The translations under genes and the position numbers were made by a program. This document shows, piece after piece, positions 18,233 through 27,626 of a DNA stretch of 64,000 nucleotides. The notes under the pieces were generated by a model, which ran no database searches, had not been told where the DNA came from, and saw only the letters and a list, made by a program, of their open reading frames with translations. Source of the DNA: Seonamhaeicola algicola. GTDB lineage: Bacteria; Bacteroidota; Bacteroidia; Flavobacteriales; Flavobacteriaceae. Each line of letters begins with the position of its first letter. Position 1 is the first letter of the stretch. The DNA lies in NCBI RefSeq assembly GCF_007997385.1, contig NZ_VOSC01000019.1:40842-104841 (forward strand). The letters are read 5' to 3'.

Positions 18233-19183
18233 CTATTTTTTTATTAAGCCTAATTCAATTAAGCGTTCGGTTAAAAATTCGCCAGCAGTAATATCATCAA
18301 ACTGTTTCGGGTTATTTTCATCAATACATTGTTCTAAAACATCTAGTTTCATATCACTTATTGGATGCATAAAAAATGGGATAGAGTAGCGCGAAGTTCC
18401 CCAAAGCTCTTTTGGCGGATTTACAACACGGTGAATGGTAGATTTTAATTTATTATTGGTGTGCCTTGATAGCATATCGCCAACATTAATCATTAACTCA
18501 TCAGGTTGAGCAATAGCGTCAATCCATTCTCCTTTATGATTTTGAACCTGTAAACCCTTTCCTTGGGCGCCCATTAAAAGGGTTATTAAATTAATATCAC
18601 CATGAGCAGCAGCTCTAACAGCTTCTTTAGGTTCTACTGTTATTGGCGGATAATGAATAGGCCTTAAAATAGAGTTTCCGTTGTGTATGTAATTATCAAA
18701 GTATGTTTCTTCTAACCCTAAATGAAGTGCTAAAGCCCTAAGTACATATTTTGCTGTTTTTTCAAGCATTTGGTATGTTTCTTTACCAACTTTGTTAAAT
18801 TCGGGCAATTCTTCAACAATAACATTATCAGGATATTCTGCTTTCAATGCATCATTATCATCAACATATTGACCAAAGTGCCAAAACTCTTTTAAATCGC
18901 CTTCTTTTTTACCTTTTGCACTTTCTTTTCCAAATGACACATAACCTCTTTGGCCACCAATACCCGGTATTTCGTATTTCTGTTTAGTTTCTATGGGTAA
19001 ATCAAAAAAGTTTTTTACTTCGGTATATAATCTTTCAACCAATGCATCATCTAAAAAATGCCCTTTTAAGGCTACAAAACCTATATCTTCGTACGCTTTT
19101 CCTATGGCATTTACAAAGCTTTGCTTTTTTTCAGGATTATTAGAAATAAAATCTTCTAAATTAACACTTGGTATACTATTCAT
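18233..19183 (-). CDS. Isopenicillin-N-synthase-like 2-oxoglutarate/Fe(II) dioxygenase
   Basis: The 316-residue protein has the complete plant-type DIOX_N plus 2OG-FeII_Oxy layout. The iron triad is H194, D196 (HGDINLITLL) and H251 (STIHRVV), and R265-x-S267 (RYS) binds the 2-oxoacid. All catalytic residues are present, so an active oxygenase is expected; the substrate is unknown. Homologues are widespread in Flavobacteriia as single genes. It is divergent from the 2-oxoacid dehydrogenase gene, with a TACATTTG box 27-34 bases upstream of the ATG. Confidence 0.92.
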   Translation of the reverse strand: MNSIPSVNLEDFISNNPEKKQSFVNAIGKAYEDIGFVALKGHFLDDALVERLYTEVKNFFDLPIETKQKYEIPGIGGQRGYVSFGKESAKGKKEGDLKEFWHFGQYVDDNDALKAEYPDNVIVEELPEFNKVGKETYQMLEKTAKYVLRALALHLGLEETYFDNYIHNGNSILRPIHYPPITVEPKEAVRAAAHGDINLITLLMGAQGKGLQVQNHKGEWIDAIAQPDELMINVGDMLSRHTNNKLKSTIHRVVNPPKELWGTSRYSIPFFMHPISDMKLDVLEQCIDENNPKQFDDITAGEFLTERLIELGLIKK

Positions 19184-19209
19184 GTTATTTTTTTTAATTG
19201 TGATTACTA

Positions 19210-19217
19210 CAAATGTA
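19210..19217 (-). promoter_or_regulatory. Putative -7 box for the dioxygenase gene
   Basis: TACATTTG on the minus strand fits TAnnTTTG, 27 bases before the start at 19183, in the divergent 130-base gap. Confidence 0.4.
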
Positions 19218-19286
19218 CAAAAACATTACAAGTTTAATGCTTGTTTATTTTAACTTAAATTTGTGGTTAAAGCTTGCTTTTTATGG

Positions 19287-19294
19287 TATATTTG
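19287..19294 (+). promoter_or_regulatory. Putative -7 box for the fused E1 gene
   Basis: TATATTTG on the plus strand fits TAnnTTTG and lies 20 bases before the ATG at 19314. A TTG at 19261-19263 is 23 bases upstream, at the outer edge of the usual -33 spacing. Confidence 0.45.
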
Positions 19295-19313
19295 ATTTGT
19301 AATTTCTCAAATT

Positions 19314-21314
19314 ATGAGCATTAATTTTGCTAAAAAGCCCTTGATTTATAATAACGATTTAAAAACTAAAAAGTTAATAAATCTTTATGTAAACATGTTA
19401 AAACCACGCATGATTGAAGAACGTATGTTACTACTGCTTAGACAAGGAAAAATAAGCAAGTGGTTTTCAGGCATTGGGCAAGAAGCAATTGCTGTAGGTG
19501 TTACGTTAGCATTAAAAAAGGATGAGTATATTTTACCAATGCACCGTAATTTAGGCGTTTTTACTACCAGAAACTTACCGTTAAGTAAATTATTTGCGCA
19601 GTGGTTTGGAAAAGCATCTGGCTTTACTAAGGGTAGAGACAGATCATTTCATTTTGGCACACAAGCTTATAAAATTATTGGTATGATATCACATTTGGGT
19701 CCGCAATTAGGCATAGCCGATGGTATTGCACTTGCCAGCAAATTAAAAAACAAAAACACAGTAACCGCTGTTTTTACTGGTGAAGGTGGTACTAGCGAGG
19801 GCGATTTTCATGAGGCTTTAAATGTGGCATCTGTATGGCAGTTACCCGTATTATTTTGTATTGAGAATAATGGTTACGGGCTTTCAACGCCTACATCAGA
19901 ACAATATAATTGTGAGCATTTAGCCGATAGAGGTTTAGGATATGGTATGGAAGCACATATTATTGACGGCAATAATATCATTGAAGTTTACACTAAAATT
20001 AAAAAGATAGCCAAAAGTATGCGTGAAAATCCGCGACCGGTTTTAGTTGAATTTAAAACCTTTAGAATGCGCGGACATGAAGAGGCTAGTGGCACTAAGT
20101 ATGTTCCGGAAGCACTTTTAAAAACTTGGGCAAAAAAAGATCCGTTAAAAAATTATGAACAGTTTTTAAAAAATAAAAATATTATAACCGATGCATTTGA
20201 AGCTAATATTAAAGCTGAAATTGATGCAGAAATTAAACATAATTTAGATTTAGCTTTTACTGAAAACAATGTTGTTTTTAATGAAAGTAATGAATTAAAT
20301 GATGTGTTTAAATATTTTGATTTTCATGAATTTAACCCAAAAACAGAAGAGAAAGAGCTAAGGTTTGTTGATGCCATTTCTGAAGGGTTAAAACAAAGTA
20401 TGCAACAGCATAAATATTTAGTTATTTTAGGGCAAGATATTGCCGAATACGGAGGCGTTTTTAAGGTAACCGAAGGTTTTGTTAATCAATTTGGTAAAGA
20501 ACGTATTAAAAACACACCTATTTGCGAATCTGCAATTATTGAAACCGCTATGGGATTATCAATTGCAGGTATGAAGGCAGTTGTAGAACTTCAATTTGCA
20601 GATTTTATTAGTTCAGGTTTTAATCCTGTAGTAAATTATTTAGCAAAATCACACTACCGTTGGCAACAAAATGCGGATGTAGTTTTAAGAATGCCATGTG
20701 GTGCCGATGTAGGTGCAGGTCCTTTTCATTCACAAACCAATGAAGCGTGGTTTACAAAAACACCTGGTTTAAAAGTGGTGTATCCTGCATTTCCTTATGA
20801 TGCCAAGGGTTTGTTAAACACAGCTATTAATGACCCCAATCCGGTGTTGTTTTTTGAGCACAAAGCATTATACCGTAGCGTTAGGCAGCTTGTACCTACA
20901 AATTATTACACCATTCCTTTTGGTAGCGCATCGGTAATTAAAAAAGGCACTCAAGTTACTGTTATATCATATGGAGCCGCCGTTCATTGGGCGTTAGAAA
21001 CACTAACTAAAAACCCAGACATATCAGCCGATGTGATTGATTTACGCACACTTCAACCACTAGATACTGAAACCATTTTTAATTCTGTAAAAAAAACAGG
21101 TCGTGCCATTATATTGCAAGAAGACTCGCTTTTTGGTGGTGTTGCCAGTGATGTTTCAGCATTGATAACAGAAAATTGCTTTGAATATTTAGATGCGCCC
21201 ATACTACGCGTAGCCAGTATTAATACGCCCATTCCGTTTGCAAAACCTTTAGAAGATGGCTATTTGCCCAAAAACCGATTTGAAATTGCATTAAAGAAAC
21301 TTATTAATTATTAA
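19314..21314 (+). CDS. Fused E1 alpha/beta thiamine-dependent 2-oxoacid dehydrogenase
   Basis: In this 666-residue single chain, residues about 15-330 are the E1-alpha half, with the TPP motif GEGGTSEGDFHEALN ending in ENNGYG. Residues about 350-666 are the E1-beta half (LGQDIAEYGGVFKVTEG, AVVELQFADF, and a transketolase C-terminal domain with QEDSLFGGVASDVSALI). It decarboxylates a 2-oxoacid, probably branched-chain, and passes the acyl group to a lipoyl E2 that is not encoded here. The desaturase-like gene follows after one base. Confidence 0.93.
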   Translation: MSINFAKKPLIYNNDLKTKKLINLYVNMLKPRMIEERMLLLLRQGKISKWFSGIGQEAIAVGVTLALKKDEYILPMHRNLGVFTTRNLPLSKLFAQWFGKASGFTKGRDRSFHFGTQAYKIIGMISHLGPQLGIADGIALASKLKNKNTVTAVFTGEGGTSEGDFHEALNVASVWQLPVLFCIENNGYGLSTPTSEQYNCEHLADRGLGYGMEAHIIDGNNIIEVYTKIKKIAKSMRENPRPVLVEFKTFRMRGHEEASGTKYVPEALLKTWAKKDPLKNYEQFLKNKNIITDAFEANIKAEIDAEIKHNLDLAFTENNVVFNESNELNDVFKYFDFHEFNPKTEEKELRFVDAISEGLKQSMQQHKYLVILGQDIAEYGGVFKVTEGFVNQFGKERIKNTPICESAIIETAMGLSIAGMKAVVELQFADFISSGFNPVVNYLAKSHYRWQQNADVVLRMPCGADVGAGPFHSQTNEAWFTKTPGLKVVYPAFPYDAKGLLNTAINDPNPVLFFEHKALYRSVRQLVPTNYYTIPFGSASVIKKGTQVTVISYGAAVHWALETLTKNPDISADVIDLRTLQPLDTETIFNSVKKTGRAIILQEDSLFGGVASDVSALITENCFEYLDAPILRVASINTPIPFAKPLEDGYLPKNRFEIALKKLINY

Positions 21315-21315
21315 A

Positions 21316-22191
21316 ATGAACACTTATTTAGAGGCTTTTTACAATGCTTTTATAAATTCTGCTACTTGGACGTGGAATTCAATAACTTTTAACACACCAA
21401 TACATCAAAATTATTTTTGGGGTTTAATTATTATTTCTTTAGTTGTTTGGTTTTTAGAAATTGTATTTCCTTGGCGTAAAGAACAATCTATTTTCAGAAA
21501 AGATTTTTGGTTAGATGCCAGCTACATGTTTTTTAATTTTTTCATTTTCACAATAATTATTAGTGGATTTTATAATGTTTTAGAATTGTTTTTTGAAAGC
21601 TTTGGCTTAACAATAACATCATTTCAACTAATAAATTTAAAGCATTTACCCGTATGGTTAGAGTTGGTGGTGTTTTTTGTATTATTAGATTTTGTACAAT
21701 GGTTTACGCACGTTATGCTGCATAGGTTTGAGTTTTTATGGCAATTTCACAAAGTACATCATTCAGTAAAACAAATGGGGTTTGCAGCACATTTGCGCTA
21801 CCATTGGATGGAAAATATACTATACAAACCGTTAAAACTATTAGCGGTTATGCTTATAGGTGGTTTTGAGCCTGAGCAAGCTTTTATTGTACATTTTGCA
21901 GCAATAACTATTGGGCATTTAAACCATGCCAACATTAAATTATCATACGGCCCATTAAAATATATTTTTAATAACCCTGTAATGCATTTGTATCACCATG
22001 CCTATACACTGCCAAAAAAACATAAACATGGTGTTAATTATGGGATTAGCTTAAGTATTTGGGATTATATTTTTAATACCAATTACATACCTGAAGCTAG
22101 TGGTAAAATTACCTTAGGTTACAGTGGAGATAGTAAAATGCCTAAAAACTTCTTCAGGCAATTAGTTTTTGGATTAAAAAAACAAAGTTAA
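21316..22191 (+). CDS. Sterol desaturase/fatty acid hydroxylase superfamily membrane protein
   Basis: This 291-residue protein has about four membrane segments (around residues 35-50, 70-95, 115-135 and 170-195) and the diiron His clusters of the superfamily: HVMLHR, HKVHHS, HLNHAN and HLYHHAY. It probably hydroxylates or desaturates a lipid in the inner membrane; the substrate is unknown. It begins one base after the fused E1 gene and is therefore co-transcribed with a branched-chain-type 2-oxoacid dehydrogenase, which would fit a role in membrane lipid or branched fatty acid metabolism (inference). Confidence 0.9.
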   Translation: MNTYLEAFYNAFINSATWTWNSITFNTPIHQNYFWGLIIISLVVWFLEIVFPWRKEQSIFRKDFWLDASYMFFNFFIFTIIISGFYNVLELFFESFGLTITSFQLINLKHLPVWLELVVFFVLLDFVQWFTHVMLHRFEFLWQFHKVHHSVKQMGFAAHLRYHWMENILYKPLKLLAVMLIGGFEPEQAFIVHFAAITIGHLNHANIKLSYGPLKYIFNNPVMHLYHHAYTLPKKHKHGVNYGISLSIWDYIFNTNYIPEASGKITLGYSGDSKMPKNFFRQLVFGLKKQS

Positions 22192-22273
22192 TTATTTAAT
22201 TCTGAAGAAAATTTAGGAATAGTTTTTGTGTTAAAAGAAGCTAAAAAGAATTTTAATTTCTAATAATATAAAA

Positions 22274-22281
22274 TATATTTG
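22274..22281 (+). promoter_or_regulatory. Putative -7 box for the exported protein at 22302
   Basis: TATATTTG fits TAnnTTTG and ends 20 bases before the ATG at 22302. Confidence 0.4.
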
Positions 22282-22301
22282 AAAAAGTAATATAGTATTA
22301 C

Positions 22302-22988
22302 ATGATTAAAGCACAACATTTTTACTATTTAGTTATTGCATTTTTGCTATTTTCTGTATCAATACAAGCTCAAATTGATTCAAAGAAAAAATCATTTGCA
22401 ATACCTGCTGTTGAAACAAAAAAAGATTCGTTAGATGCTTCACCATTAACACCTTCAAAAAAAATAGATAATAAGTCTAATCCGTTTACAGGATTATCTG
22501 CACCAAAACCTGTTCAAAATTTAAAAATGCCAAAAAAAGAACTATCAATGTTTAGTGAAGATTTTGGAGATCCTGGAGAATTGTATACAAATCGCCTAAA
22601 AAAACACGAAAATACCATAAAGCAACAAGAAGGTTTAGGTACAAAAGGTAGTAAGATTGATGTTTTTTTTGGTGATCATAAAACAACTTCAAAAGTTGTA
22701 AGAGTAATGTATAGAGATTATGGTTTAGAAGATGGTGATTTAGTACGTGTTACCGTAAATGGTGAAATTATAGTTTACAGAGCTGGTTTATCAAACGCTT
22801 TTAGTGGTTTTAAAATTGAATTAAAGCCAGGTGTAAATACTATAGAGTTTTTAGCTTTAGATGAAGGTTACGCATTACCCAACACTGCACATTTTAGAAT
22901 TGTAGATGAGAACAACAAGGTCATAGCGTCAGATTTGTGGGCGTTATCAATTAATGTAAAAGGAACCGTTAATATTATAAAAGAATAG
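22302..22988 (+). CDS. Conserved exported protein of unknown function
   Basis: The 228-residue protein has a clear signal peptide (hydrophobic residues 9-21, SIQAQ cleavage site) and a basic, Pro/Ser-rich linker to about residue 75. The globular C-terminal part contains DVFFGDHKTTSKVVRVMYRDYG and GVNTIEFLALDEGYALPNTAHF. The last part resembles exported flavobacterial proteins of unknown function that seem to carry a small beta-sandwich. No catalytic motif is visible. It is convergent with the aldo-keto reductase gene. Confidence 0.75.
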   Translation: MIKAQHFYYLVIAFLLFSVSIQAQIDSKKKSFAIPAVETKKDSLDASPLTPSKKIDNKSNPFTGLSAPKPVQNLKMPKKELSMFSEDFGDPGELYTNRLKKHENTIKQQEGLGTKGSKIDVFFGDHKTTSKVVRVMYRDYGLEDGDLVRVTVNGEIIVYRAGLSNAFSGFKIELKPGVNTIEFLALDEGYALPNTAHFRIVDENNKVIASDLWALSINVKGTVNIIKE

Positions 22989-23011
22989 TTGATGTTTTAA
23001 ACACCAACTAT
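22985..23011. terminator. Hairpin spanning two convergent stop codons
   Basis: ATAGTTGATGTTT and AAACACCAACTAT form a near-perfect inverted repeat with one G-U type mismatch, covering both stop codons. It is short and lacks a strong T-tract, so it is a weak bidirectional terminator candidate. Confidence 0.3.
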
Positions 23012-24022
23012 GCTTTCAATTGTTTGTAATTCTTCTTCAGAAAACTGTAAATTATCTAAAGCTTTTAAATTTTCTTTTAACTGATTTGCAGAACTAGCAC
23101 CAAGTAAAACAGAGGCTACTTGTGGTTTTCTTAAAATCCAAGCAATGGCCATTTGCGATAATTTTTGTCCGCGTTGTTCAGCAATTTTATTTAGTGCTTG
23201 CACTTTTTTAATATTACTTTCAACCGTTTCGCTGTTTAAATAGCTTAAGCTTTTAGCAGCTCTAGAACCTTCAGGAATGCCATTTAAATATTTATCTGTT
23301 AACATACCTTGAGCCAATGGAGAAAACGCAATACAACCAACGCCATTATCTTCTAAAGTATCTAAAAGGCCGTTTTCAACCCATCTATCAAACATAGAAT
23401 AACGTGCTTGGTGCAATATAAAAGGTACATTCAATTGTTTTAAAATGCTTGCAGCTTTTTGAGTTTCTTCTGGTTGATAATTAGAAATACCAACATACAA
23501 TGCTTTTCCTTGGCGTACTATATCTGCCAAAGCTCCCATGGTTTCTTCTAAAGGTGTATCAGGGTCTGGTCTATGATGATAAAAAATATCAACATAATCT
23601 AAACCCATACGCTTCAAACTTTGGTCTAAACTTGCTATTAAATATTTTCTAGACCCCAAATTACCGTATGGTCCGGGCCACATATCAAACCCTGCTTTAG
23701 TAGCTATAAAAAGTTCGTCTCGGTATTGTTTAAAATCATTTTTAAAAATGGTACCAAAATTATCCTCAGCAGAGCCATAAGGTGGGCCGTAATTGTTAGC
23801 TAAATCAAAATGCGTTATACCAGCATCAAAAGCAGCACGTAAAATTTCTCTGCCGTTTTGCAAGCTATCAACAAAGCCAAAATTGTGCCATAAGCCAATT
23901 GAAATTGCAGGTAACAATACGCCACTTTTTCCAGTACGTTTGTATGTCATTGAATTATAGCGTTGTTCATTCGCTTTGTATTCTTTAACACCAGATTTAT
24001 CATTAATTTGCATAATTTTCAT
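22997..24022 (-). CDS. Aldo-keto reductase of the YghZ/Gpr type
   Basis: The family-typical block SGVLLPAISIGLWHNFG is followed by DLANNYGPPYGSAE (catalytic Asp and Tyr), TKAGF (catalytic Lys), YHHRPDP (catalytic His) and GASSANQLKENL near the NADPH site. The closest characterised relatives reduce L-glyceraldehyde-3-phosphate and methylglyoxal. The frame runs up to a TTG at 24040, but that TTG lies inside a TATTTTTG promoter box, so I chose the ATG at 24022 (341 residues); the ATG at 24013 is also possible. Confidence 0.9.
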   Translation of the reverse strand: MKIMQINDKSGVKEYKANEQRYNSMTYKRTGKSGVLLPAISIGLWHNFGFVDSLQNGREILRAAFDAGITHFDLANNYGPPYGSAEDNFGTIFKNDFKQYRDELFIATKAGFDMWPGPYGNLGSRKYLIASLDQSLKRMGLDYVDIFYHHRPDPDTPLEETMGALADIVRQGKALYVGISNYQPEETQKAASILKQLNVPFILHQARYSMFDRWVENGLLDTLEDNGVGCIAFSPLAQGMLTDKYLNGIPEGSRAAKSLSYLNSETVESNIKKVQALNKIAEQRGQKLSQMAIAWILRKPQVASVLLGASSANQLKENLKALDNLQFSEEELQTIESIVGV

Positions 24023-24037
24023 TTTGTGTTGAGATAA

Positions 24038-24045
24038 CAAAAATA
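24038..24045 (-). promoter_or_regulatory. -7 box that decides the aldo-keto reductase start
   Basis: TATTTTTG on the minus strand fits TAnnTTTG and covers the upstream TTG at 24040, so translation must begin further in. It is paired divergently with the helicase promoter box at 24111. Confidence 0.45.
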
Positions 24046-24110
24046 TGAATTAGATTAATTTTTATTCAATATTTTAAGCCAAACATTCTTTTAAAACTGT
24101 ATAAAGATGT

Positions 24111-24118
24111 TATTTTTG
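24111..24118 (+). promoter_or_regulatory. Putative -7 box for the helicase gene
   Basis: TATTTTTG matches TAnnTTTG and ends 19 bases before the ATG at 24138, implying a very short leader. Confidence 0.45.
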
Positions 24119-24137
24119 CAGTTGTAAAAAATATTAC

Positions 24138-25691
24138 ATGGCAGTATCAAAAACAGAACTAGAAGAAAGAAAAACCGGTAAAGATTTATACAGTTACCAA
24201 AAAGGCGCTATAGATAAAATTTTTAAAAGTTTTGATGAATCTCCTTCTGATTATCATTTGCTATATCAATTACCAACCGGTGGTGGAAAAACCGTTATTT
24301 TCTCTGAAATTGTTAGGCAATATTTAAAAACTCACAAGAAAAAAGTACTTGTAATGACTCATAGAATTGAGTTATGCAAACAAACATCAAAAATGTTAAC
24401 AGAGTTTGGTGTTGGTAATAAAGTTGTTGATAGTAAAGCCGATTTAAGTGACCAAGCAGAGTATTCTTGTTTTGTTGCCATGGTTGAAACTTTAAATAAT
24501 AGGCTGAATGATGATAAGTTAGATATTTCGGATATTGGCCTAGTAATTATTGATGAAGCACACTATAACTCATTTACAAAGCTATTTAAGTTTTTTAGCC
24601 AAAGTTTTATTTTAGGTGTTACAGCAACACCTTTGAGCTCTAGTATTGAATTACCAATGACCGATAATTATGATGAGTTAATTGTTGGTGAAAGTATTGA
24701 ATCTTTAATAAGTAATGGCTTTTTGGCAAGAGCCGAAATGTTTAGCTATAACGTAGGTTTAACATCGTTAGTAGTAGGTGCAAATGGTGATTATACTGTA
24801 AAATCTTCTGAAGATTTATATACAGATGACAACATGCTATCAAAGCTTTTAAGAGCTTATGAAGAACGTTCAAAAGGCAAAAAAACCTTAATATTTAACA
24901 ATGGTATTAATACATCATTACATGTATATGATACCTTTAGAAGAGCAGGTTACCCTATTGCTCACTTAGATAATACACACTCAAAAAAAGAACGTGCTCA
25001 AATACTAAAATGGTTCAGCAAAACACCCGATGCTATACTAACTTCAGTAAGTATTTTAACAACAGGTTTTGATGAACCTAGCGTAGAAAGCATTATTTTA
25101 AACAGAGCTACAAAATCTTTAACCTTGTATTACCAAATGATTGGTAGAGGCTCAAGGGTTTTAGATAATAAAAAAACATTTGCAGTAATAGATTTAGGAA
25201 ATAATTTCCACAGGTTTGGGCCTTGGGGCGATAATTTAGATTGGCAACGTATTTTTAGATCGCCTAACTATTATTTAGATGCTTTGTTAAGTGATGAAGA
25301 GTTAGAAAGCAATTTTAGATATGAAATGCCTGATGATTTAAGAGAAGAATTTGGCAATTCAGACGAGGTGTACTTTGATATTCAAAAAACTTACGTAGAG
25401 TCTATTAGAGCAGGTGAATCATCAAAAGTAGTACTAGAACGCTCTATTGCTCAACATGCTAAAATTTGTGTAGAAAACAGTGAAGATGTTTATGATGCGC
25501 TAACACTTGCCAGAAAGTTAGGTGATGATATAGATTTTAGAATTGGTCGTTACACAAAATGCATTAGTAAAAGTACATTTAATTTTGTTGAATGGTTAAA
25601 AGGTGAGTACCGTAAAAAACTAAACTCATATATTAGAACCAACTTTGATGAAGTTTTTGAAACCGTGCACGGTTATCCACCAGAAGATTAA
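24138..25691 (+). CDS. DEAD/DEAH-box superfamily 2 helicase (RadD-like)
   Basis: The 517-residue protein has the Q-like motif SYQKGAI, Walker A LPTGGGKT near residue 55, Walker B IIDEAH, motif III GVTATPL, and a helicase C domain with TGFDEPSVESIILNRATKS and QMIGRGSRV (motif VI arginines). This layout fits the RadD/SSL2-like helicases linked to DNA repair. The C-terminal 120 residues are helical and unassigned. No partner nuclease or methylase is adjacent, so I see no reason to call it part of a restriction or defence system. Confidence 0.9.
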   Translation: MAVSKTELEERKTGKDLYSYQKGAIDKIFKSFDESPSDYHLLYQLPTGGGKTVIFSEIVRQYLKTHKKKVLVMTHRIELCKQTSKMLTEFGVGNKVVDSKADLSDQAEYSCFVAMVETLNNRLNDDKLDISDIGLVIIDEAHYNSFTKLFKFFSQSFILGVTATPLSSSIELPMTDNYDELIVGESIESLISNGFLARAEMFSYNVGLTSLVVGANGDYTVKSSEDLYTDDNMLSKLLRAYEERSKGKKTLIFNNGINTSLHVYDTFRRAGYPIAHLDNTHSKKERAQILKWFSKTPDAILTSVSILTTGFDEPSVESIILNRATKSLTLYYQMIGRGSRVLDNKKTFAVIDLGNNFHRFGPWGDNLDWQRIFRSPNYYLDALLSDEELESNFRYEMPDDLREEFGNSDEVYFDIQKTYVESIRAGESSKVVLERSIAQHAKICVENSEDVYDALTLARKLGDDIDFRIGRYTKCISKSTFNFVEWLKGEYRKKLNSYIRTNFDEVFETVHGYPPED

Positions 25692-25720
25692 AATATAAAT
25701 AGATACTTAAATAGCTTTAT

Positions 25721-26566
25721 TTGGATTATAAACAGGCTTTAAAGTTTATGCTTATTAGTACGCTATCATTTGCGTGCATGAATAGCATTGTAAAGCACTT
25801 AGTGCAGTTTAGTGCATATCAAATTGTTTTTTTTAGATCTATTGGAACTTTAATTTTTACGTTTACCATCCTTTTAAAAAACAACATTCCGCTTTTAGGT
25901 AATAATAAAAAACTACTAATACTGCGTGGTATTGTTGGGGTAACGTCTATGACATTCTTTTTCATGTCTACAAAATACCTACCCATTGGCACTGCAGTTT
26001 CTTTACGATATATGGCACCAATTTTTGCCGCAGTTTTTTCAATTTTCTTTTTAAAAGAAACCGTAAAACCTTTACAGTGGCTATGCTTTATAATAGCTTT
26101 TATTGGGGTAGTTATTTTAAAAGGTTTTGATACTCAAGTAAGCACATACGGGCTTATTCTCATTTTTTTATCTGCCATATTTAGCGGATTGGTTTACATT
26201 GTGTTGAGTAAAATTGGAAATACTGAACATCCTGTAGTTGTTGTTAATTATTTTATGCTTATTTCGTTATTTGTTGGAGGTGTTTTATCAATAAATAATT
26301 GGACAACCCCAAATGGCATTGAATGGCTACTATTATTAGCTTTAGGAGTTTTTGGGTATTTTGGACAAGTTTTCATGACAAAAGCATTTTATAAAGTAGC
26401 GTCTGCTAGCCAAATAGCACCTTTAAAATATATAGAAACTATTTTTACGTTATTGTTTGGTATATTTATTTTTGCTGAAGTATATACCTTTTGGAGTTTA
26501 TTAGGCATAGCCTTAATAATTATAGGTTTAGTTTTAAACGCAAAATTTAAAGAGAAAAAACTATAG
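25721..26566 (+). CDS. EamA/DMT family permease
   Basis: The 281-residue protein has about ten hydrophobic helices in two EamA repeats (residues about 5-130 and 142-275). The start is TTG (25721); the next ATG is at 25748 and would cut into the first helix, and the sequence from TTG fits the family's usual N-terminus, so I kept TTG. Members export metabolites such as amino acids or nucleotide sugars; the substrate is unknown. The glycosyltransferase gene follows after four bases. Confidence 0.9.
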   Translation: MDYKQALKFMLISTLSFACMNSIVKHLVQFSAYQIVFFRSIGTLIFTFTILLKNNIPLLGNNKKLLILRGIVGVTSMTFFFMSTKYLPIGTAVSLRYMAPIFAAVFSIFFLKETVKPLQWLCFIIAFIGVVILKGFDTQVSTYGLILIFLSAIFSGLVYIVLSKIGNTEHPVVVVNYFMLISLFVGGVLSINNWTTPNGIEWLLLLALGVFGYFGQVFMTKAFYKVASASQIAPLKYIETIFTLLFGIFIFAEVYTFWSLLGIALIIIGLVLNAKFKEKKL

Positions 26567-26570
26567 TTTT

Positions 26571-27626
26571 ATGAGTTTTAAAAAAGCTATTAATAGTTTA
26601 AGGTTTAAGGTAATGGGGCGTTTAACAAAAAACGTTGGCAAATCATACACCACACCAAATACACCATTAACTAGCACATCTCAAATAAAAAAAATATTAA
26701 TTAGTCGTCCTAATCATAAGCTTGGTAATCAGCTACTTTTAACGCCTTTAATACAAGAGCTTAATAACACGTTTCCAAATAGTAAAATAGATTTGTTTGT
26801 AAAAGGAAGTATAGCACGTGTTGTATATAAAAATTACAAACAGATAAATACAATAATTGAATTACCACGTAAACCATTTAACCAATTAATAAAATACGGA
26901 TTTACATGGTTGAAATTGAAAAAAACAAAATACGATTTAGTAATTAATGTTGATAAAAATTCATCTTCGGGCAAATTATCAACCAAATTTGCCAGATCAA
27001 CCTATAAGTTATTTGGTGATGTTGATGCCCAAATAATTAATAATTTTGATGATTATGAGCACCTTTCAAAATATCCTATTTACAATTTAAGATTGTATTT
27101 ACAATTACTAGGTTTACCAAAAAACAACACTGATGTTCCTGTTTTAGACATAAAACTAACAAATTCTGAAATTGAAAAAGGAAAAGAAATTTTAAATAAC
27201 ATAACTAAAAATAACAAGCCAACTATTTGTATTTATACAAATGCAACTGGTAATAAATGTTATGATGAAATTTGGTGGAATACACTTTACAAACGTCTTT
27301 TAAACGAATTTCCAAACCATAATATTATTGAAATGCTACCCGTTGAGAATATTTCAAGAATTAATTTTAAAGCACCACACTTTTACAGTAAAGATATTAG
27401 AGAAATGGGAGGTGTACTTAATAACACAGCTGCTTTTATAGCTGCTGATAATGGTGTAATGCATTTAGCAAGTGCCTCATTAACACCTACGGTTGGTTTT
27501 TTTAAAACAACAAACGAAGCTATTTATGCCCCTTATGGTAATGGTAGTTTTGCTATTAACACTAACAATACAAATATAGATAATTGGATTGCGAGTATTA
27601 AAAATTTATTAGATAAAACAACTTAA
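26571..27626 (+). CDS. Glycosyltransferase family 9 (heptosyltransferase-like)
   Basis: This 351-residue protein has the two Rossmann-like halves of family 9: ILISRPNHKLGNQLLLTPL at residues 39-57 (family start pattern with G-D/N-LL-T-P) and the nucleotide-sugar site near AAFIAADNGVMHLASA (about residue 298). Members add heptose or other sugars to lipopolysaccharide core. There is no full LPS cluster here, so the acceptor is unknown. It overlaps the 3' end of the convergent deoxyribonucleotidase gene by four bases. Confidence 0.88.
   Translation: MSFKKAINSLRFKVMGRLTKNVGKSYTTPNTPLTSTSQIKKILISRPNHKLGNQLLLTPLIQELNNTFPNSKIDLFVKGSIARVVYKNYKQINTIIELPRKPFNQLIKYGFTWLKLKKTKYDLVINVDKNSSSGKLSTKFARSTYKLFGDVDAQIINNFDDYEHLSKYPIYNLRLYLQLLGLPKNNTDVPVLDIKLTNSEIEKGKEILNNITKNNKPTICIYTNATGNKCYDEIWWNTLYKRLLNEFPNHNIIEMLPVENISRINFKAPHFYSKDIREMGGVLNNTAAFIAADNGVMHLASASLTPTVGFFKTTNEAIYAPYGNGSFAINTNNTNIDNWIASIKNLLDKTT

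Noticed and set aside
24138..25691. Helicase as part of a restriction or phage defence island.
   Set aside because: Neighbours are an aldo-keto reductase and a permease; no nuclease, methylase or other defence gene is near.
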